Below, piece by piece: positions 26,347-53,325 of a stretch of DNA of 64,000 nucleotides (positions within the stretch are counted from its first letter, which is position 1; every line of letters starts with the position of its first letter). Below the pieces are notes generated by a model. That model was not told the DNA's origin and did not search any database. It worked only from the letters and a program-made list of their open reading frames with translations. The stretch comes from Dirofilaria immitis (taxonomy: Eukaryota > Nematoda > Chromadorea > Rhabditida > Onchocercidae): assembly GCA_024305405.1 (NCBI GenBank), contig JAKNDB010000105.1, positions 2,851,501 to 2,915,500 on the forward strand, written 5' to 3'. The position numbers were made by a program, and so were the translations under genes.

Positions 26347-27060
26347 ATGGCGAAAACAACTGAAGAAGTTAGACAGCATGGCCCAATGCTTGTTGGTCGT
26401 CTTTATGTCAAAGCTGTATTCACCGGTTACAAGCGATCACAGCGTAATCAGCGAGAACATACAGCCTTGCTAAAGGTGGATGGTGTCTATAACAAGAAAG
26501 ACGCTCAATGGTACGTTGGTAAGCGTGCACTTTACGTTTACAAAGCCCGTAACAAGATCAAGGTGAGTGATACCATGAATGATTTGTGATTGAAATATTT
26601 CGATATCGATAATAGATCTACTAGCTTTATCTTTTCCTCATGAGAAGGAAGGGATTAAAACAGGTGCATTTCACTTTATCCTTCATTGCTGTTTTTATCT
26701 TTTTTTTTAAATTCTTTCGACACATTATTTTTCTTCATAATATTTTTTTTTTTTTATACTGATAATGACCTGTCCGTTTAGTTCGCGATGCTACATCTGA
26801 TTATGTTGTAGAGCATCTATTCCTGTTTCTTTTACAATTTTTTTCTTTTGTCATGATTTTATATCACTGATTCAAATTAAGCCACTAAATTTTGTGTTCC
26901 AGTCAGCGAACAGAGAACCAAGTAGAGTCCGTGCTATATGGGAAAACTGACACGTGTGCATGGTAATGGTGGTACATTGCGGGCTAAATTTCATCGTAAT
27001 CTTCCACCGCAAGCGATGGGTAAACGTATCAGAATAATGCTTTATCCTTCGAATATATGA
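26347..27060 (+). CDS. rpl-33: Large-subunit ribosomal protein eL33 (RPL35A)
   Basis: Inferred exons 26347-26562 and 26903-27060, about 124 residues. The sequence [32 protein letters not shown]...[15 protein letters not shown] matches eL33. The second exon gives [20 protein letters not shown] and ends in [11 protein letters not shown], the invariant C terminus. The product is a structural protein of the 60S subunit. The frame breaks at the G run 26940-26942: three G where IWGKL needs four. Beyond that base the second exon is perfect to its TGA, so the break is taken as a sequence error. The ATG at 26347 follows an AG and may be a trans-splice acceptor. An extra CAG-preceded segment at 27173-27250 lies in the 3' flank, with AATAAA at 27246. 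Confidence 0.95.
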
Positions 27061-27941
27061 ATTGTGTATTTTTTGTTATGTTTGGCATAAATTTGTGGTA
27101 GATGTTGGTATAAATGTCATATCTTTTTGTAATTACATAGCAATTAGTTTTGCTTGAATTGGTACTGTTGCAGACGATCTTATTGGAATTGTATCAGTGC
27201 AACCGAAAGTTATGGCCTACATTGATTTTGAAATTATAAAGATGAAATAAATCGCTTTTGATAGAAGTATTGTTCGTAGATGACTTGGCCACTCTTAGCG
27301 ACATCGAGATTCGTGTAATTTAGGTGCAGTTGCTGCTCCTAGCATCTTCTTGGCTACTGTATTATTGCGTCGTGGGAGCGACCACGGGCCGTATTTGTTT
27401 GGGCCCTTCGAGATATGCGAGCGGTTTGATGGGTGGGAGCGAGAAGCGGCGACTTGCTGTTCTCGCCCGTTGGTTGGTGATACCAGGACGAGAGTTTGAA
27501 ATAGATGAGGTGTTGCGAAACTGATTATTGAGATTTCCATACGGACTGGAAGTTTGATAAAGAAGAGATGGCAGAGTCTATTAGAATTTTTTCAACGAAA
27601 GTGTAAAAGTTTGATGATTGACTGGACAGTTGATGCGATTTTGAGAGAACCAGAAAAAACGAATAAGTTCCTTCGGAAAGCTTCAGAAGTACTGGGAGAT
27701 CTCTCAAAATATCAGCTGTAAGTTAATCTGTTGTTATTCCCTTTCCATTCATTAGAATATATCATTTAAAATTACAAATCCTGAAATCGCCCATTCCCCA
27801 TCATCCTTTCATTGTCATGTTAGCTAAGTTGAGGATCTTACTGGTGTTGGTGGCAATCCCTAGTTATATTTTTTGCAGCCGTTTGGTTTTAGGTCTTGTT
27901 TTCTATAGTTCAGCACAAAATTTCAAATTAAAAACCTAAAA

Positions 27942-30414
27942 ATGGCTATGTTCGGCATGGATAATGAAAAGAAGACATTGCTTGTTCAGGAAGTCTATCG
28001 AAGGCCACTTATTTGGAAAGTAAGTTTATGCCAAAATTTTGTTTACATCACTTGTTAATTTTATTGTATGGCCTCCAAAATTTGTGCAGTTTCCATTGCC
28101 ATATCTTAGAAGCCTCAAAGAATATCATTACTGTATTTTTTCAGGTCACTGATCCCCGATATAGTGATATTCCTGCTCGCTGGCTTGCTTTTGAGGAAAT
28201 AGCTCATGAGCTGAGCGACGATGAATTAGTTTTTACCAGTTAGTTATTGAAATTATTTCAAATATTGCATTCATTTGCAGCGGATATTTTTTGTTATACT
28301 ATGAAGAAACTATACTTAATTGTAATTTCAGTTTCCACTGAAATCAATAGTAGCCTGGTATGAAACTGCTGTGGTATGAAGGATTAATTTCTAAAAATGT
28401 TCAACGTATTCGCTTTTGAGCTATTCTCACTTATGCAGGGATAGAATAAAAGTGATAGGAATATCGCCATTTCCAATGATTCGTCAAAAATTAAGCCGTT
28501 TTTTAAGGATGTTTAGGTGAATAAGAATCTAAGCTTTTTAAATGGAATCGTAATTCTTGCAACAAACTTACTGAAAACTCACGTGGAGAAACATCGGAAG
28601 TAATTATTTCCAAATTGAATTATATACATTTCTCATGGTAATATTAATTCCCAGGTGATATGATCAAGGTAGCTTGGAAAAACATGATGGATTATTATAA
28701 TCAGATACGTCGTAGACATGACCGAGCGATTGCTGCTGGTTTTGATCCACCGGATTCAAAGTGGCAGTTTTTTAACCTAATGCATTTCACAAGGCAAGAT
28801 AAACCACCCGTGAAGAGGCGATACAATTGGATGCAACCGTCAAAAGTTTCTTATTCTGTATAATTCTTCATTTCTATAAAAAAACTCCGTCTTTTGTTTC
28901 AGCGGTAGTGAATCAGACAGCAGATTTAGATGGTTGGAATTACTGAAGTTAGAAAGGATGTTTTCAAAATGATTCTAATTGGCGCTTTGAAGAGATTAAA
29001 ATTCTCCGACTTTTATATGTATGATGATTGTAACATTTCTATTATTTACTTGTGTAAATGAATAACAACAGGTTTGTTAAGGAAATAAATTTTCAGATTC
29101 CACGTACTGGTGAGTCGCTCGTTGCTCAGGATGATGAAGTTTTGGTTAGTATTCACTGTTATATATTATTTCCGTAGCATGTCATAGCTATACGATTTAT
29201 TAGTTAATTTCAAATATAACTTAAATGATTTTATCAGATTCAAATGCGTAATAATTATGAAGTGGCCTTTGCCAACCATATCGTCACTCCGAAAATGGAA
29301 GCTCAGCGTATGAACTGTATTACACCAAGAACAAAAGAATCTGAGAAGTTCGTTTTTTACTTCAGAGAAACGTATTTCCACTAACTTTTTGCAAAAGACT
29401 ACGAAACTTTTGCTGTGTTGGATTATATAATGAAGGTAAAATTGGGTTTACGTGGTTTATTAGATATATTTCAGAGCACGTTTAAGGGCAAAACGTGAAG
29501 CTTTGCGTGATGCAAATATGGTGCAGTCAACAGCATCACCGGTGGCTAATGGCACTTTTGTTGGAACTCGTAATGGGAATAAGATTTCATATAATCGTAG
29601 AAGAGCTGCTGCAAGGGCAAAACTTGAAGCCACCCTAACGGGAAGAATTGAAAGTGATTCGGACTGTTTGGATCTAAATGAATCTCAGGAAACAGAAGAG
29701 CATACATTGCCTGCTCGTCGTCGCGGAAGACATAGAAGAGATATTTATTCTCCCGAGCCAAATGGTGTTGCAAAATATCGCTGTGTAATTCCTGCAACAA
29801 AGTCTAGGAATGCCTCGTTCAGAAAAATAAATGGAGTGCAAAAACCGCAAAATATCGAACATTTATCCTCGAAACAGGCAATGGATGGTGCCGATTCTTC
29901 GCTTACTTTTGGTAATTAGCATGCTTTTGTATTTCTTCATTTTCCCATTTCTCTCATAATTAAAACGTTGATCACTCACGAAAACAGTTTTAATGGTAGT
30001 GTAAGATTTCGATGGAAAAACTTGTATAACCTGTATAACTTTACTTTAGATGTCAGAAATTTGTGTGATTTTTTAAGCCGTATTAATTGAAAAATGTATA
30101 AATTTTGTGGAACTATAGATTTGAGCCTGCCTTTCTAAAGCTTAATATTTGAGTCGTTTTTATAAATGTCAACTATACGATTTTATACAAGCTTATTGAT
30201 TTGACGTAACATCCTCATAGTTTTTGGAACCTGTGTTATCTATTAAATCATATTTTAAATCTTACCAGCCGAACATGTTGCGACAAGATTGTTCAAAATT
30301 AAAGAGAAATCTTTGGCTGACTATTATCGCATTTGTGACACGGTGGAAAAATTATTAGATGATGCAGAAACAGCGCTGGATATTGTGGATACTGATATCA
30401 TGCTCACCGATTAA
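27942..30414 (+). CDS. MADF-domain (Myb/SANT-like) DNA-binding protein
   Basis: Inferred exons: 27942-28019, 28145-28238, 28655-28845, 29097-29144, 29238-29347, 29475-29911, 30269-30414; 367 residues with every junction in phase. The MADF domain fills about residues 8-110: LLVQEVYRRPLIW, then W.AFEEIAHEL, then WKNMMDYYNQIRRRHDRA and SKWQFFNLMHF, the trihelix-type domain of Drosophila Adf-1. The middle is basic (ARRRGRHRRD, KREALRDAN). The C terminus (ATRLFKIKEKSLADYYRICD and a following acidic helix) may be a BESS-like or coiled-coil interaction region, though no clear BESS motif was seen. Likely a nuclear transcriptional regulator; the target is unknown. The reading frame remains open upstream through 27914-27941 and, across a good GT...TTCAG intron, through about 27509-27717, so an N-terminal extension with a start at ATG 27614 is possible. 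No frame errors were found. Confidence 0.82.
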
Positions 30415-33400
30415 ACTTCTCATTTGATATTTCATTGATGATTTTTTGCTTTTGACCATATAGAAGCTTTTGATTTGCGAATATCGCAAGAACTAAAATC
30501 TTTGAATGCCCCACTGCATCTCATTTTGATTTGTAGAATTTTTTAAGATTTTAAAATTTTCCAAAGTTATCGAGGTCTTTGTGTAAACTGGTAAGTTTGC
30601 GAATTATTTTATTAAATGATTTTCTATGCAAAAAATTTTCCAAGATGTGAATACCCTTCCCTTTCTTGCTCCTGTCTTCTAGGTCGATTAGTGCTTCTCC
30701 AGTTATGTGAATAATTTGCATCTTCATATTAATTTTCAAAATTGTATTGTTTTTGTTAATTTCATCACATTCTTATATTTTGTATTTTCTTCATTTGTTA
30801 ATGTTTATTTTGTAGAATTTATGAATGGAATAGTTTCAAGTATTGTAATTTTTTTCTCTTAAAATAAGAGAGAGGAGTATTTAGTTATGCAGCAGTATTA
30901 GCAGGAAAGTTCATTTGCTAATTTGGGTTGTTTTATAGACTTGTTATATCTGCGTAAACTGTACTAACAGAGAGGGGTGTTTTGGTGAATCGTCTCGAAA
31001 ATATTTGTAGCATGTAATTTTCAAGCAAATTTAGCGCAGATTTATGCGCAAGATTAGATAGTTGCAGGATATAAAAGAATTGGTTTAGAAGAATACACAC
31101 ACCTCGATCTTTTCATTTCATGACAGCTCTCGAATCTAAAACAGATTTAAAAAGGAGGAGATTTGATATTAAATACGGAGATTTACTTCGATATTCATTA
31201 CGGCTGTAGAATTATCGTAGTCTCGAAATGACAGATCTAGAGCTCAGTAATATTTGGAAAAGTACATCTGTAGCTTATGAAATTAGTGACGAGAGGAAAA
31301 ATTTGTCTTAATTTATTACAAATGTATGTAGGTTAAAGGTGAGTTACTCACACATGATGATCTTCATAACTTCTGAATTTCTTTTTAGATTAAGAATATA
31401 CATTTAATAAATCGAATTTCTTTATAGCAGTGGCATTAAATTCCTTTTCGTTAGCCAGTCAGCTAATCTGTTGGATTCGAGTTATGTAAATCAAGGAATA
31501 GATTTTATTTTTAAGCATCGATTATTCTACTGCATTCAGTGTTCGCTGATGCAAGAAAGAGTCATGTTTTTCATCAGATTTCAATTATGAAAACCTTTTA
31601 GCACTATTACAAACAATTGATCACTTAACTCGGGATGTTATATGCTGCTAGGTTCTTCTTGCATCTATCAATTTTAGAATATTTTTTTCTTCGGGTCGAT
31701 TTACGGTTGGACAAACAAAATTGAAGAAACAAATTTTAAAATGAATAATAATGCACATAAACATATTGATATATGATATCGATGAAGTCATCGTATTCCA
31801 TCACTAGATATCGTATTCTATCACTACTGTAATCACTTAGACAGGAGTCAACATCTAGTCCTAAATCTGTAAATTTATTGTTATCACAATTAATTATAGG
31901 TGAAATAATGCGTTTGTAATCTCATAAAGTCTTGAAAAATATTTAGTTCTCCAAAAATTTATTTCGAATATTGTTGGTTTGAATAAATGATTTATTTTGA
32001 ATTGCTGAATAAGAGGTTTTTCACAATTTGCCAATAGCAGAGATAAGGATGAAAATGTTAAAATCCATTCTTGATGAAAAGGAAAATTTCTACAGTTTGA
32101 CTCATATCCGTTGACTTTCCTTGTTTTCTTGAAAAATTAGAGGTTTTTTTTTCAGCATAACTGGAAAAACTCTAATTTATAGTCGCCTGTTAATATGCTT
32201 TTTGTTTACAATGAATTTAAAATCCGAAAATTTTCTTGCTTTTTTCTGATGCAGCTTAATTTATTGGAAAAAAAAGCAATAAAACCATTAGAATTCGTGA
32301 ATATGGACATGCGGTACATTAACTGAAAAGGTAGCATTCTGCTGCAGAATGCCATCGAGCTATTTTATTAGTGTTATTATAATGACACCGAATACTAAGA
32401 AGTATTGTGTTGAGATATAATAAAAGACATCTTTAAATCTGCTCTATAAACACTTCATCCATTACATAATTTTCATTTGTCATATCTTTCTTTTGATCGA
32501 TTTAGTTAGTGTGAAAATCTTTCAACTTATAAGTCTTTAGCGATAAACTGATCAATCAGAAGGATTTAAAAAGCTGCATAAAAACTTCAAACAACACTAT
32601 AATATAGATTTCGGGAAATACAATCTACAATTGAACAGAAATTTTAGAATAACTTTTGCTTTGCAGAAATTTCAAATAACTATTGCTACGTCACTGTTTG
32701 TAGCAAAGTTCCATCTTTTATGTGTGTCAGAAATCTTCAACCATCGCACTGAAGAATTATTTTAACAAATTATGAAAATGAAACTTCGAAAATAAAATTT
32801 GTTTCTGTTGATCCAGACATAAAGAAGTAATTATATTTGAAAAACAACAATAAAATTTTATTTACATTTCAGAGCAATGAAAAGTTTAACTGATATTTTA
32901 TTAATAATTGTTATAACTGCATAACTATTACCTTATTCAAATACATCAACTTCAGCAAAATTAATCTTATTGAAGCTGTACTCCCATATAAACAGTCGCT
33001 ACAAATGTTGCATAGTAAGCAGGAAATAATAATATAATAGTTCTGCAAATTCGTAACCGTTTTAAAAGATCATTTTAAACGATTTATCTATTCTACTTGT
33101 TTATAAGTATTTGTTTTTTAATCTTTAAATATATGATCTAAAGATTGGACTCTTGCTTGAAAAAAATTTTAATTTAATCACATTATTTTGTAGATAGAGA
33201 TGAATTTCTTTATGAAATAGCTGCTCATAATTTAGTTGAAAAGTTTATCTTTTATTGTGATGAAGTGATAATTTGGTTCCTAAGTTTGAAACTAAGGTCT
33301 AATTTTCTCAAGCTCTGTAAAACATTGAATTATTATATATTTATTATGTCGATGCGCTAACTCTATCAATTTATGCGATTCATATCAAAGATGAAATGTG

Positions 33401-35352
33401 ATTTTTAAGAGGAAAAAACTTTGAATTAATGTTATTCAGTTAGCTTGTATTTGATCATCTTAAAACAACCTACCACAAACAGTTCATATTGATTCAACAT
33501 AATATCAGTACCATCTTGAGGATGCCGTATTCCGCATGTTAGTATTATATTGTACATTTCCATTCAAACTTTAAATTTCCTGACTTATCACTGATTAAAT
33601 ATTATTTCATTTATAAAACATAAATTTATTTATGTGAAAGTTTATCTGAATCGTGTGATTGTTTTCATAAGCTGCAAGCAATATAAATTTAAATATTATT
33701 TTACGGAAGAAGGAAAATGAGGGAGAAAAAAATAAACATTGTCGGAATAATCGAAATATTTTATAATATAAATATCTCGGGTATAATCAAGTGATTTTGT
33801 AATATAAAATTGTTTAATACATGTTTACCTAATAAAAAATCATTTCTTTAAATATCAATCTTATAATTATGGAAGGATGTTACATTAAGTATTGTAACTA
33901 ATCAGATAAGATTTTGACCTGTCCTCATTTATTGGATCATAGTGAGTTGTTTAGAATATTACAAACTATCAATATATAAAACGAAATTATCCGCTGGTCA
34001 CATATATATGCACAATGCACGCATTCTCTCCTCTTCATATTATCACTTTTTTTCTGATCCTGTATTAACGGTGCACCGAATTTAATTTATAATCCCAAAA
34101 TCAATAAGTTTCAGATAACTTAATGCAATTAAAGAGAAATTCAAGCTAACGATTGTATTATCGATATTCTTCAACAAGAAGTTGCGACGAATAAAATCCG
34201 TCGTAATAAAACTTTGTTACACAATGAATCTCTATCCATGTTTCAAATTTCGCAACGTCACAAATGAATATTTCACGAATGACGATGTAATCAAAGAATC
34301 TCTGTATCGTAGAAACATCTTAGTATAAGTATTATAATCAACGTATTATATATAAATAGTGCTGTGCTTTAGTAATGTGGAGTAAACAAACTTCCTTTGT
34401 ACCATTTTAATTAATATGTTATCATATTGTGCTATGGTTGACAAGTAATAAATAAACTTCTATTATATAAATAGTTAAAATTAACCAGAAACATTTTCTC
34501 ATAATTTCTCATAAGTCCTTCATTTTCTCATAAAATTTTTCGAAATAAGGTGGCAATTTTCTCTTTAAAATATTAACTTTTTATCAAGTCAAATAGGAGA
34601 AAAAAACCAATTAAATAACGGTATAAAGTACCAACTGCTATGATTTGAAACTTCACAAACTATTTCATTTGAAGCTCTCATAAAATCGAACCGGTTAATT
34701 GTGAAGGTCATGATTTCATGATATAATAGTACAGGTAGTTCATATTCAATACTGGCAGAGACATTTGCTAATGAAATGCGGAAATTATTGACATATAATT
34801 TTGAATTTTACGCGGGAAGGTCATGGATTTAACTTCAATATATGCTGTACCTAGCAATCAGATGATTGCCAGAAAACAGAATACTCCGCACAATATTACA
34901 TCGCCGTAATTAAAATATATTTTGGTGGTTTTCACGTGATGACATTTGTTTATTATGTGCTTTATTCTAATATATGTGGCATTTTGCAGTCGTTGTATAT
35001 CTTCTACTGTATAAATTTCTTACGATATCAGATCATCTTTCAATTGATCCTTATTTTCTTTACTTTTATGTTAATTTTTGAATTTTTCTTTATCGTTATA
35101 TTTAAATATAAATCCCGTTAAAATTTTAAAACAATTGAGGAAAGGTTATTTTCTGAACGTTTTTTAATTTATGATTTGCCTCTTTCTCAAAAATCTTCGA
35201 TTCTGGAATTCTAAATCCGTTTGTTGCTTACTTATTACTTATTTAAAGAAAAGAATTCCTTCAGTAATTGACATATATTTTGGAAATGAATTCTGGAAAT
35301 TTAAATTTAAATTTTCCAACTTTTCAGTGTCTAACCTTCATCCATTTCTCGA
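30415..35352. other. 4.9-kb gene-poor interval
   Basis: No exon chain could be supported on either strand. Highly AT-rich with many short repeats. One 19-bp inverted repeat (GCATTCTGC-T-GCAGAATGC) lies at 32334-32352. A near-duplicate of about 20 bp (ATCGTATTCCATCACTA / ATCGTATTCTATCACTA) is at 31790-31825. A TTTTCAG at 35321-35327 belongs to the next gene. Confidence 0.4.
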
Positions 35353-36080
35353 ATGTATCGGTGGAACTTATTTCTGATTGGCGTCATTCATGTTATTTTT
35401 CTTTTTGCTTTGCTTAATGCAAGTTGCTTTATAAGTGAAAGTGGTACGTCATTTTTCCTTCCCTACTGGTATTTCTTCCCTATCAGTTAGTTCTTTTCAG
35501 TCTGCAAAGCAAAAACTTGAATCATAATTTGATTCAAGAGCTCCGCGCTTGCACACTTCAGTAAAACAAACAACTTTTTTTAAATTAATTTTTATATACT
35601 TTTCTGGAACAATAGTTTTTCAGTATGCTCCAAAATATTTACTAGCACACGTGAAAAAGAAGACAAAGGGAGTATTGATATCGTTTCCTTGGCAAAATGT
35701 GGAAGAATTTGTCTAAATCTTCATCGGGAGGGTTCTCGATAAGTTTTTAAAACTAGCTCACTGATTAATTGACTTAATTAGTCACATTGTGAAAATCAGC
35801 TAATAGAATTTTAGGATATGTTTGTTGCGACAAAGAACTGGAAAGGATGATGAAAAATGTGATAAATGAGAAAGAAGGTTTATCTGACATGGTAAAACCT
35901 CTACATGGTGCGAAGTTGAGCAACAAAATCGAAAACTTTGTGGCATTGAATAACTTCGCTTATAAAGAACATTTCAAGGTTATATTTTTGGATGTAAAAA
36001 TTATGGACCGGCATAAATTTAAATTTTTTTAAATAATCTAGAACGAATGGCAAGGAATTACTTTAGATATAGATCGATAA
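35353..36080 (+). CDS. Small predicted secreted protein, cysteine-containing
   Basis: Inferred exons: 35353-35443, 35624-35731, 35815-35978, 36042-36080; 133 residues with phases 1, 1, 0 all matching. The TTTTCAG at 35321-35327, 25 bases before the ATG, looks like a spliced-leader acceptor. Residues 1-26 (MYRWNLFLIGVIHVIFLFAL then LNASC) form a basic-then-hydrophobic signal peptide. The mature part has Cys near residues 30, 36, 61 and 65 and a CC pair near 75-76 (SLAKCGRIC, then GYVCCDKELERMM), followed by a Lys/Glu/Asn-rich helical tail ending in NEWQGITLDIDR. I recognise no family. The signal peptide and length suggest a secreted product, possibly released by the parasite, but function is unknown. 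It lies tail to tail with a minus-strand gene that also has short cysteine-containing exons. Confidence 0.6.
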
Positions 36081-36190
36081 AACTGAGGAGAAATTAAGGT
36101 TGACATTATTTGCAATTGTTACCATAAAAACGGATCAACTTCGAAGTGATGACTGCAGTTCATTAGTTTAGTCAGACGAGATAGTGACAT

Positions 36191-37190
36191 TCAATGGTCT
36201 TTATCGTGTAATTGATGTTGCCTTCTACGAAATCCAATATGAATTATTTTTAAATATGAATAATTATGCACAATTTTTTTAACAGGCAGGAAAGGCATGT
36301 AAAGTTCAGGAAAATCGCTTGCAGGCACTTGCTTGAAAATATCAGTTAGTGATATCTTTCCGCAGCAGGTTTTCTTATGCTTATAAAATCGGCACTTCAT
36401 TACTGCCATTTTCTTGCGTAATTGCATTTCTCTGTTTTGTGCAATGCAATGTACTGTTGCTATTGGACCCCAAAAATTACTGTAAATTTAAACATTTCTT
36501 TCTTTGAAATGTGGCATACTTTTTTCCTTTTCAATTGCAAAATTTCCTCTTAAAATAAGATAGATTTCCAGTATTTCCATCGACTCACTGTATTGAGATC
36601 AATGGAAAACAAAATGCATTAAATTCGCAAAATGGATGCAGCAACACCCAAATGATTGCATTCATGATTAATACTTTTTGTTTGTCTACACGTGATGACA
36701 ATACAACATTCAACAAACTTCAAACACCAAGCAAGCTGCTTCTCAAGAAAACATCCGAGAATTACAGCGCTGTCTTCATCCAACTGAACAATAAATATCT
36801 TGTGAACAATAATTAATAAGAGCCAAAACACTCCTGTCTTTAATTGAACCTACTGAAAACACTGTAACTGGGAAGAAAAACGAACTGATGATCTCAATCA
36901 GTAAGCAAATTCGTATACTATCAACACCAACTCCATCCCGTAATGAAGCCTATTAATCTATTTACATTATGTGTGATTTCTAATATCCATAGCAGATTTC
37001 CCTCGTAATTAAACATCAATAGGAAATTAATACACGAGGCTTGATCGGACCAGCAGTTCCATTGTTAGCAAATAACATGCATTCTGAAATGACTACTTAG
37101 AGAGTCATCATCAAAAACTTTTTCCCCAGGAAGTTCACCGTTTTCCCCATATACAGACACTAACTTCCGAAACATTGGAGTAAACAAAAA
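36191..37190 (-). CDS. Unresolved minus-strand gene with cysteine-rich C terminus
   Basis: The terminal exon 36191-36479 is well supported: TTTACAG acceptor, then NFWGPIATVHCIAQNREMQL, a basic/cysteine stretch (MKCRFYKHKKTCCGK), SLTDIFKQVPASDFPELYM and a TGA stop at 36191-36193. Upstream, 36728 to about 36870 (hydrophobic GVFWLLLIIVHKIFIVQ, then AVILGCFLEKQLA) joins it in phase across GTGTTT...TTTACAG. Further right, a second frame over 36752-36950 (ASLRDGVGVDSIRICLLIEI) and pieces at 36990-37065 and 37105-37190 (MFRKLVSVYGENGELPGEK) are open with splice-like borders. They cannot be connected without assuming a frame slip. Hydrophobic segments suggest a secreted or membrane product. No family recognised. 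Confidence 0.35.
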
Positions 37191-37920
37191 TTAAAGCGGA
37201 GAAATGATTCAATCCACATAAAAATAAGGAAACAAAACAACGAAATTACTTTTAGATATAATAGCTTTAAGGATGCCATTTTGAAAATTTTTTTAAATTG
37301 CAGAAACACATTCTAAGTTAAGATTCTGAAGAGAATCACAAATGAACGCCAGGGAGCCAAATAAATTGTTGGATGACCAAAATTACTGGAAAGTTTTTGT
37401 TGCACAACATTCATAAAAATAAAAAGAACTGGAAAGTAAGTTTGCAGAAATTGTAGTAAAACATTACGACATATTTAGGAAGATCTCAATTTAAACTACA
37501 ATAAGGCAGTAAAATGTGAATAAACATGTGACATCAAAAAAATTTTTCTTCAAATCAATGATTAAAATGTGAAATGAAAACAAAAACACAAAAAGAGAAA
37601 CCGGGATTAGATGAAAAAAATCATGAAAAATTCCAATATGTCCACAGCTTCCTGATCAACAAAATTTCATAAATTATATTAGAAATTCCGGAAAATTTAC
37701 GATGATAAAAAGAATATCAAAACCTTCTGTCGTGCATTTTATTCCTTCTAAATCTACTAAAAAAATAAAATTTGATTTAAATGAAAAATAAACATCAACT
37801 AGAACATGAAAAATATTGTGATACAATCCTTAACATGTGCCAGATGAGATCAATTACTACCAGAATGCATGTAACTTTTCGAAAAAACGGCTATAACTGA
37901 GAATCTCAACTTTTATATGC

Positions 37921-38177
37921 ATGCGTGACCAAATTAACCGTAAATATCCTCCGGAAATTGGAATTTCGAATAGCAGTTTCTTTAATAAAGGATATTTGGC
38001 TACAGTATTTAAAAGGACTAGAGCAAGAAATTTTCCAAAAATTGCGAAGAGACAGCGTATTCATGCTGAGGTAATGCAAGACCTGCAATCTAATAATCAA
38101 CATTCATAATCACCACATAAAAGCTGACTCCTCACTCGATCCTACCGCTTCTATTTCAAAATTCTCTCACCATGTAA
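37921..38177 (+). CDS. Possible small two-exon gene
   Basis: ATG at 37921, exon 37921-38070 (includes NRKYPPEIGISNSSFFNKGY and the basic KRTRARNFPKIAKRQRIHAE), GAG|GTAATG donor, a 53-bp intron ending CATAAAAG, and exon 38124-38177 ending at TAA; 67 residues. The codon pattern is less AT-biased than its surroundings. No family recognised. It could instead be the 3' end of a larger gene. Confidence 0.3.
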
Positions 38178-38463
38178 TCTGTAAAAATAATGAAATAAAA
38201 ATTTAATTAAAATAAATATCATTTAAGGAAAGATGCTGCCACACAAAACAGCAATCATGTTTGCCATAATTAATAACGTTGGAAAATAATAAATGCTTGA
38301 AAAAAATCAAATTGATTGAAGTATCAAAACATAATGATGTTTGAAAAATTCAAATTGATTATAATTGTTAATTTTTTCTCCTTAATCATTAGCTAAATTC
38401 TTTATGGAATAAATAATAATATTAGAAATGTGAAAAAATCCTTTGATTTACTATCTTATCATT

Positions 38464-53325
<14,862 letters not shown>

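Noticed and set aside
32334..32352. 19-bp inverted repeat as a miRNA or terminator hairpin
   Set aside because: Arms of nine bases with a one-base loop are too short for a miRNA precursor, and no transcript context is visible.
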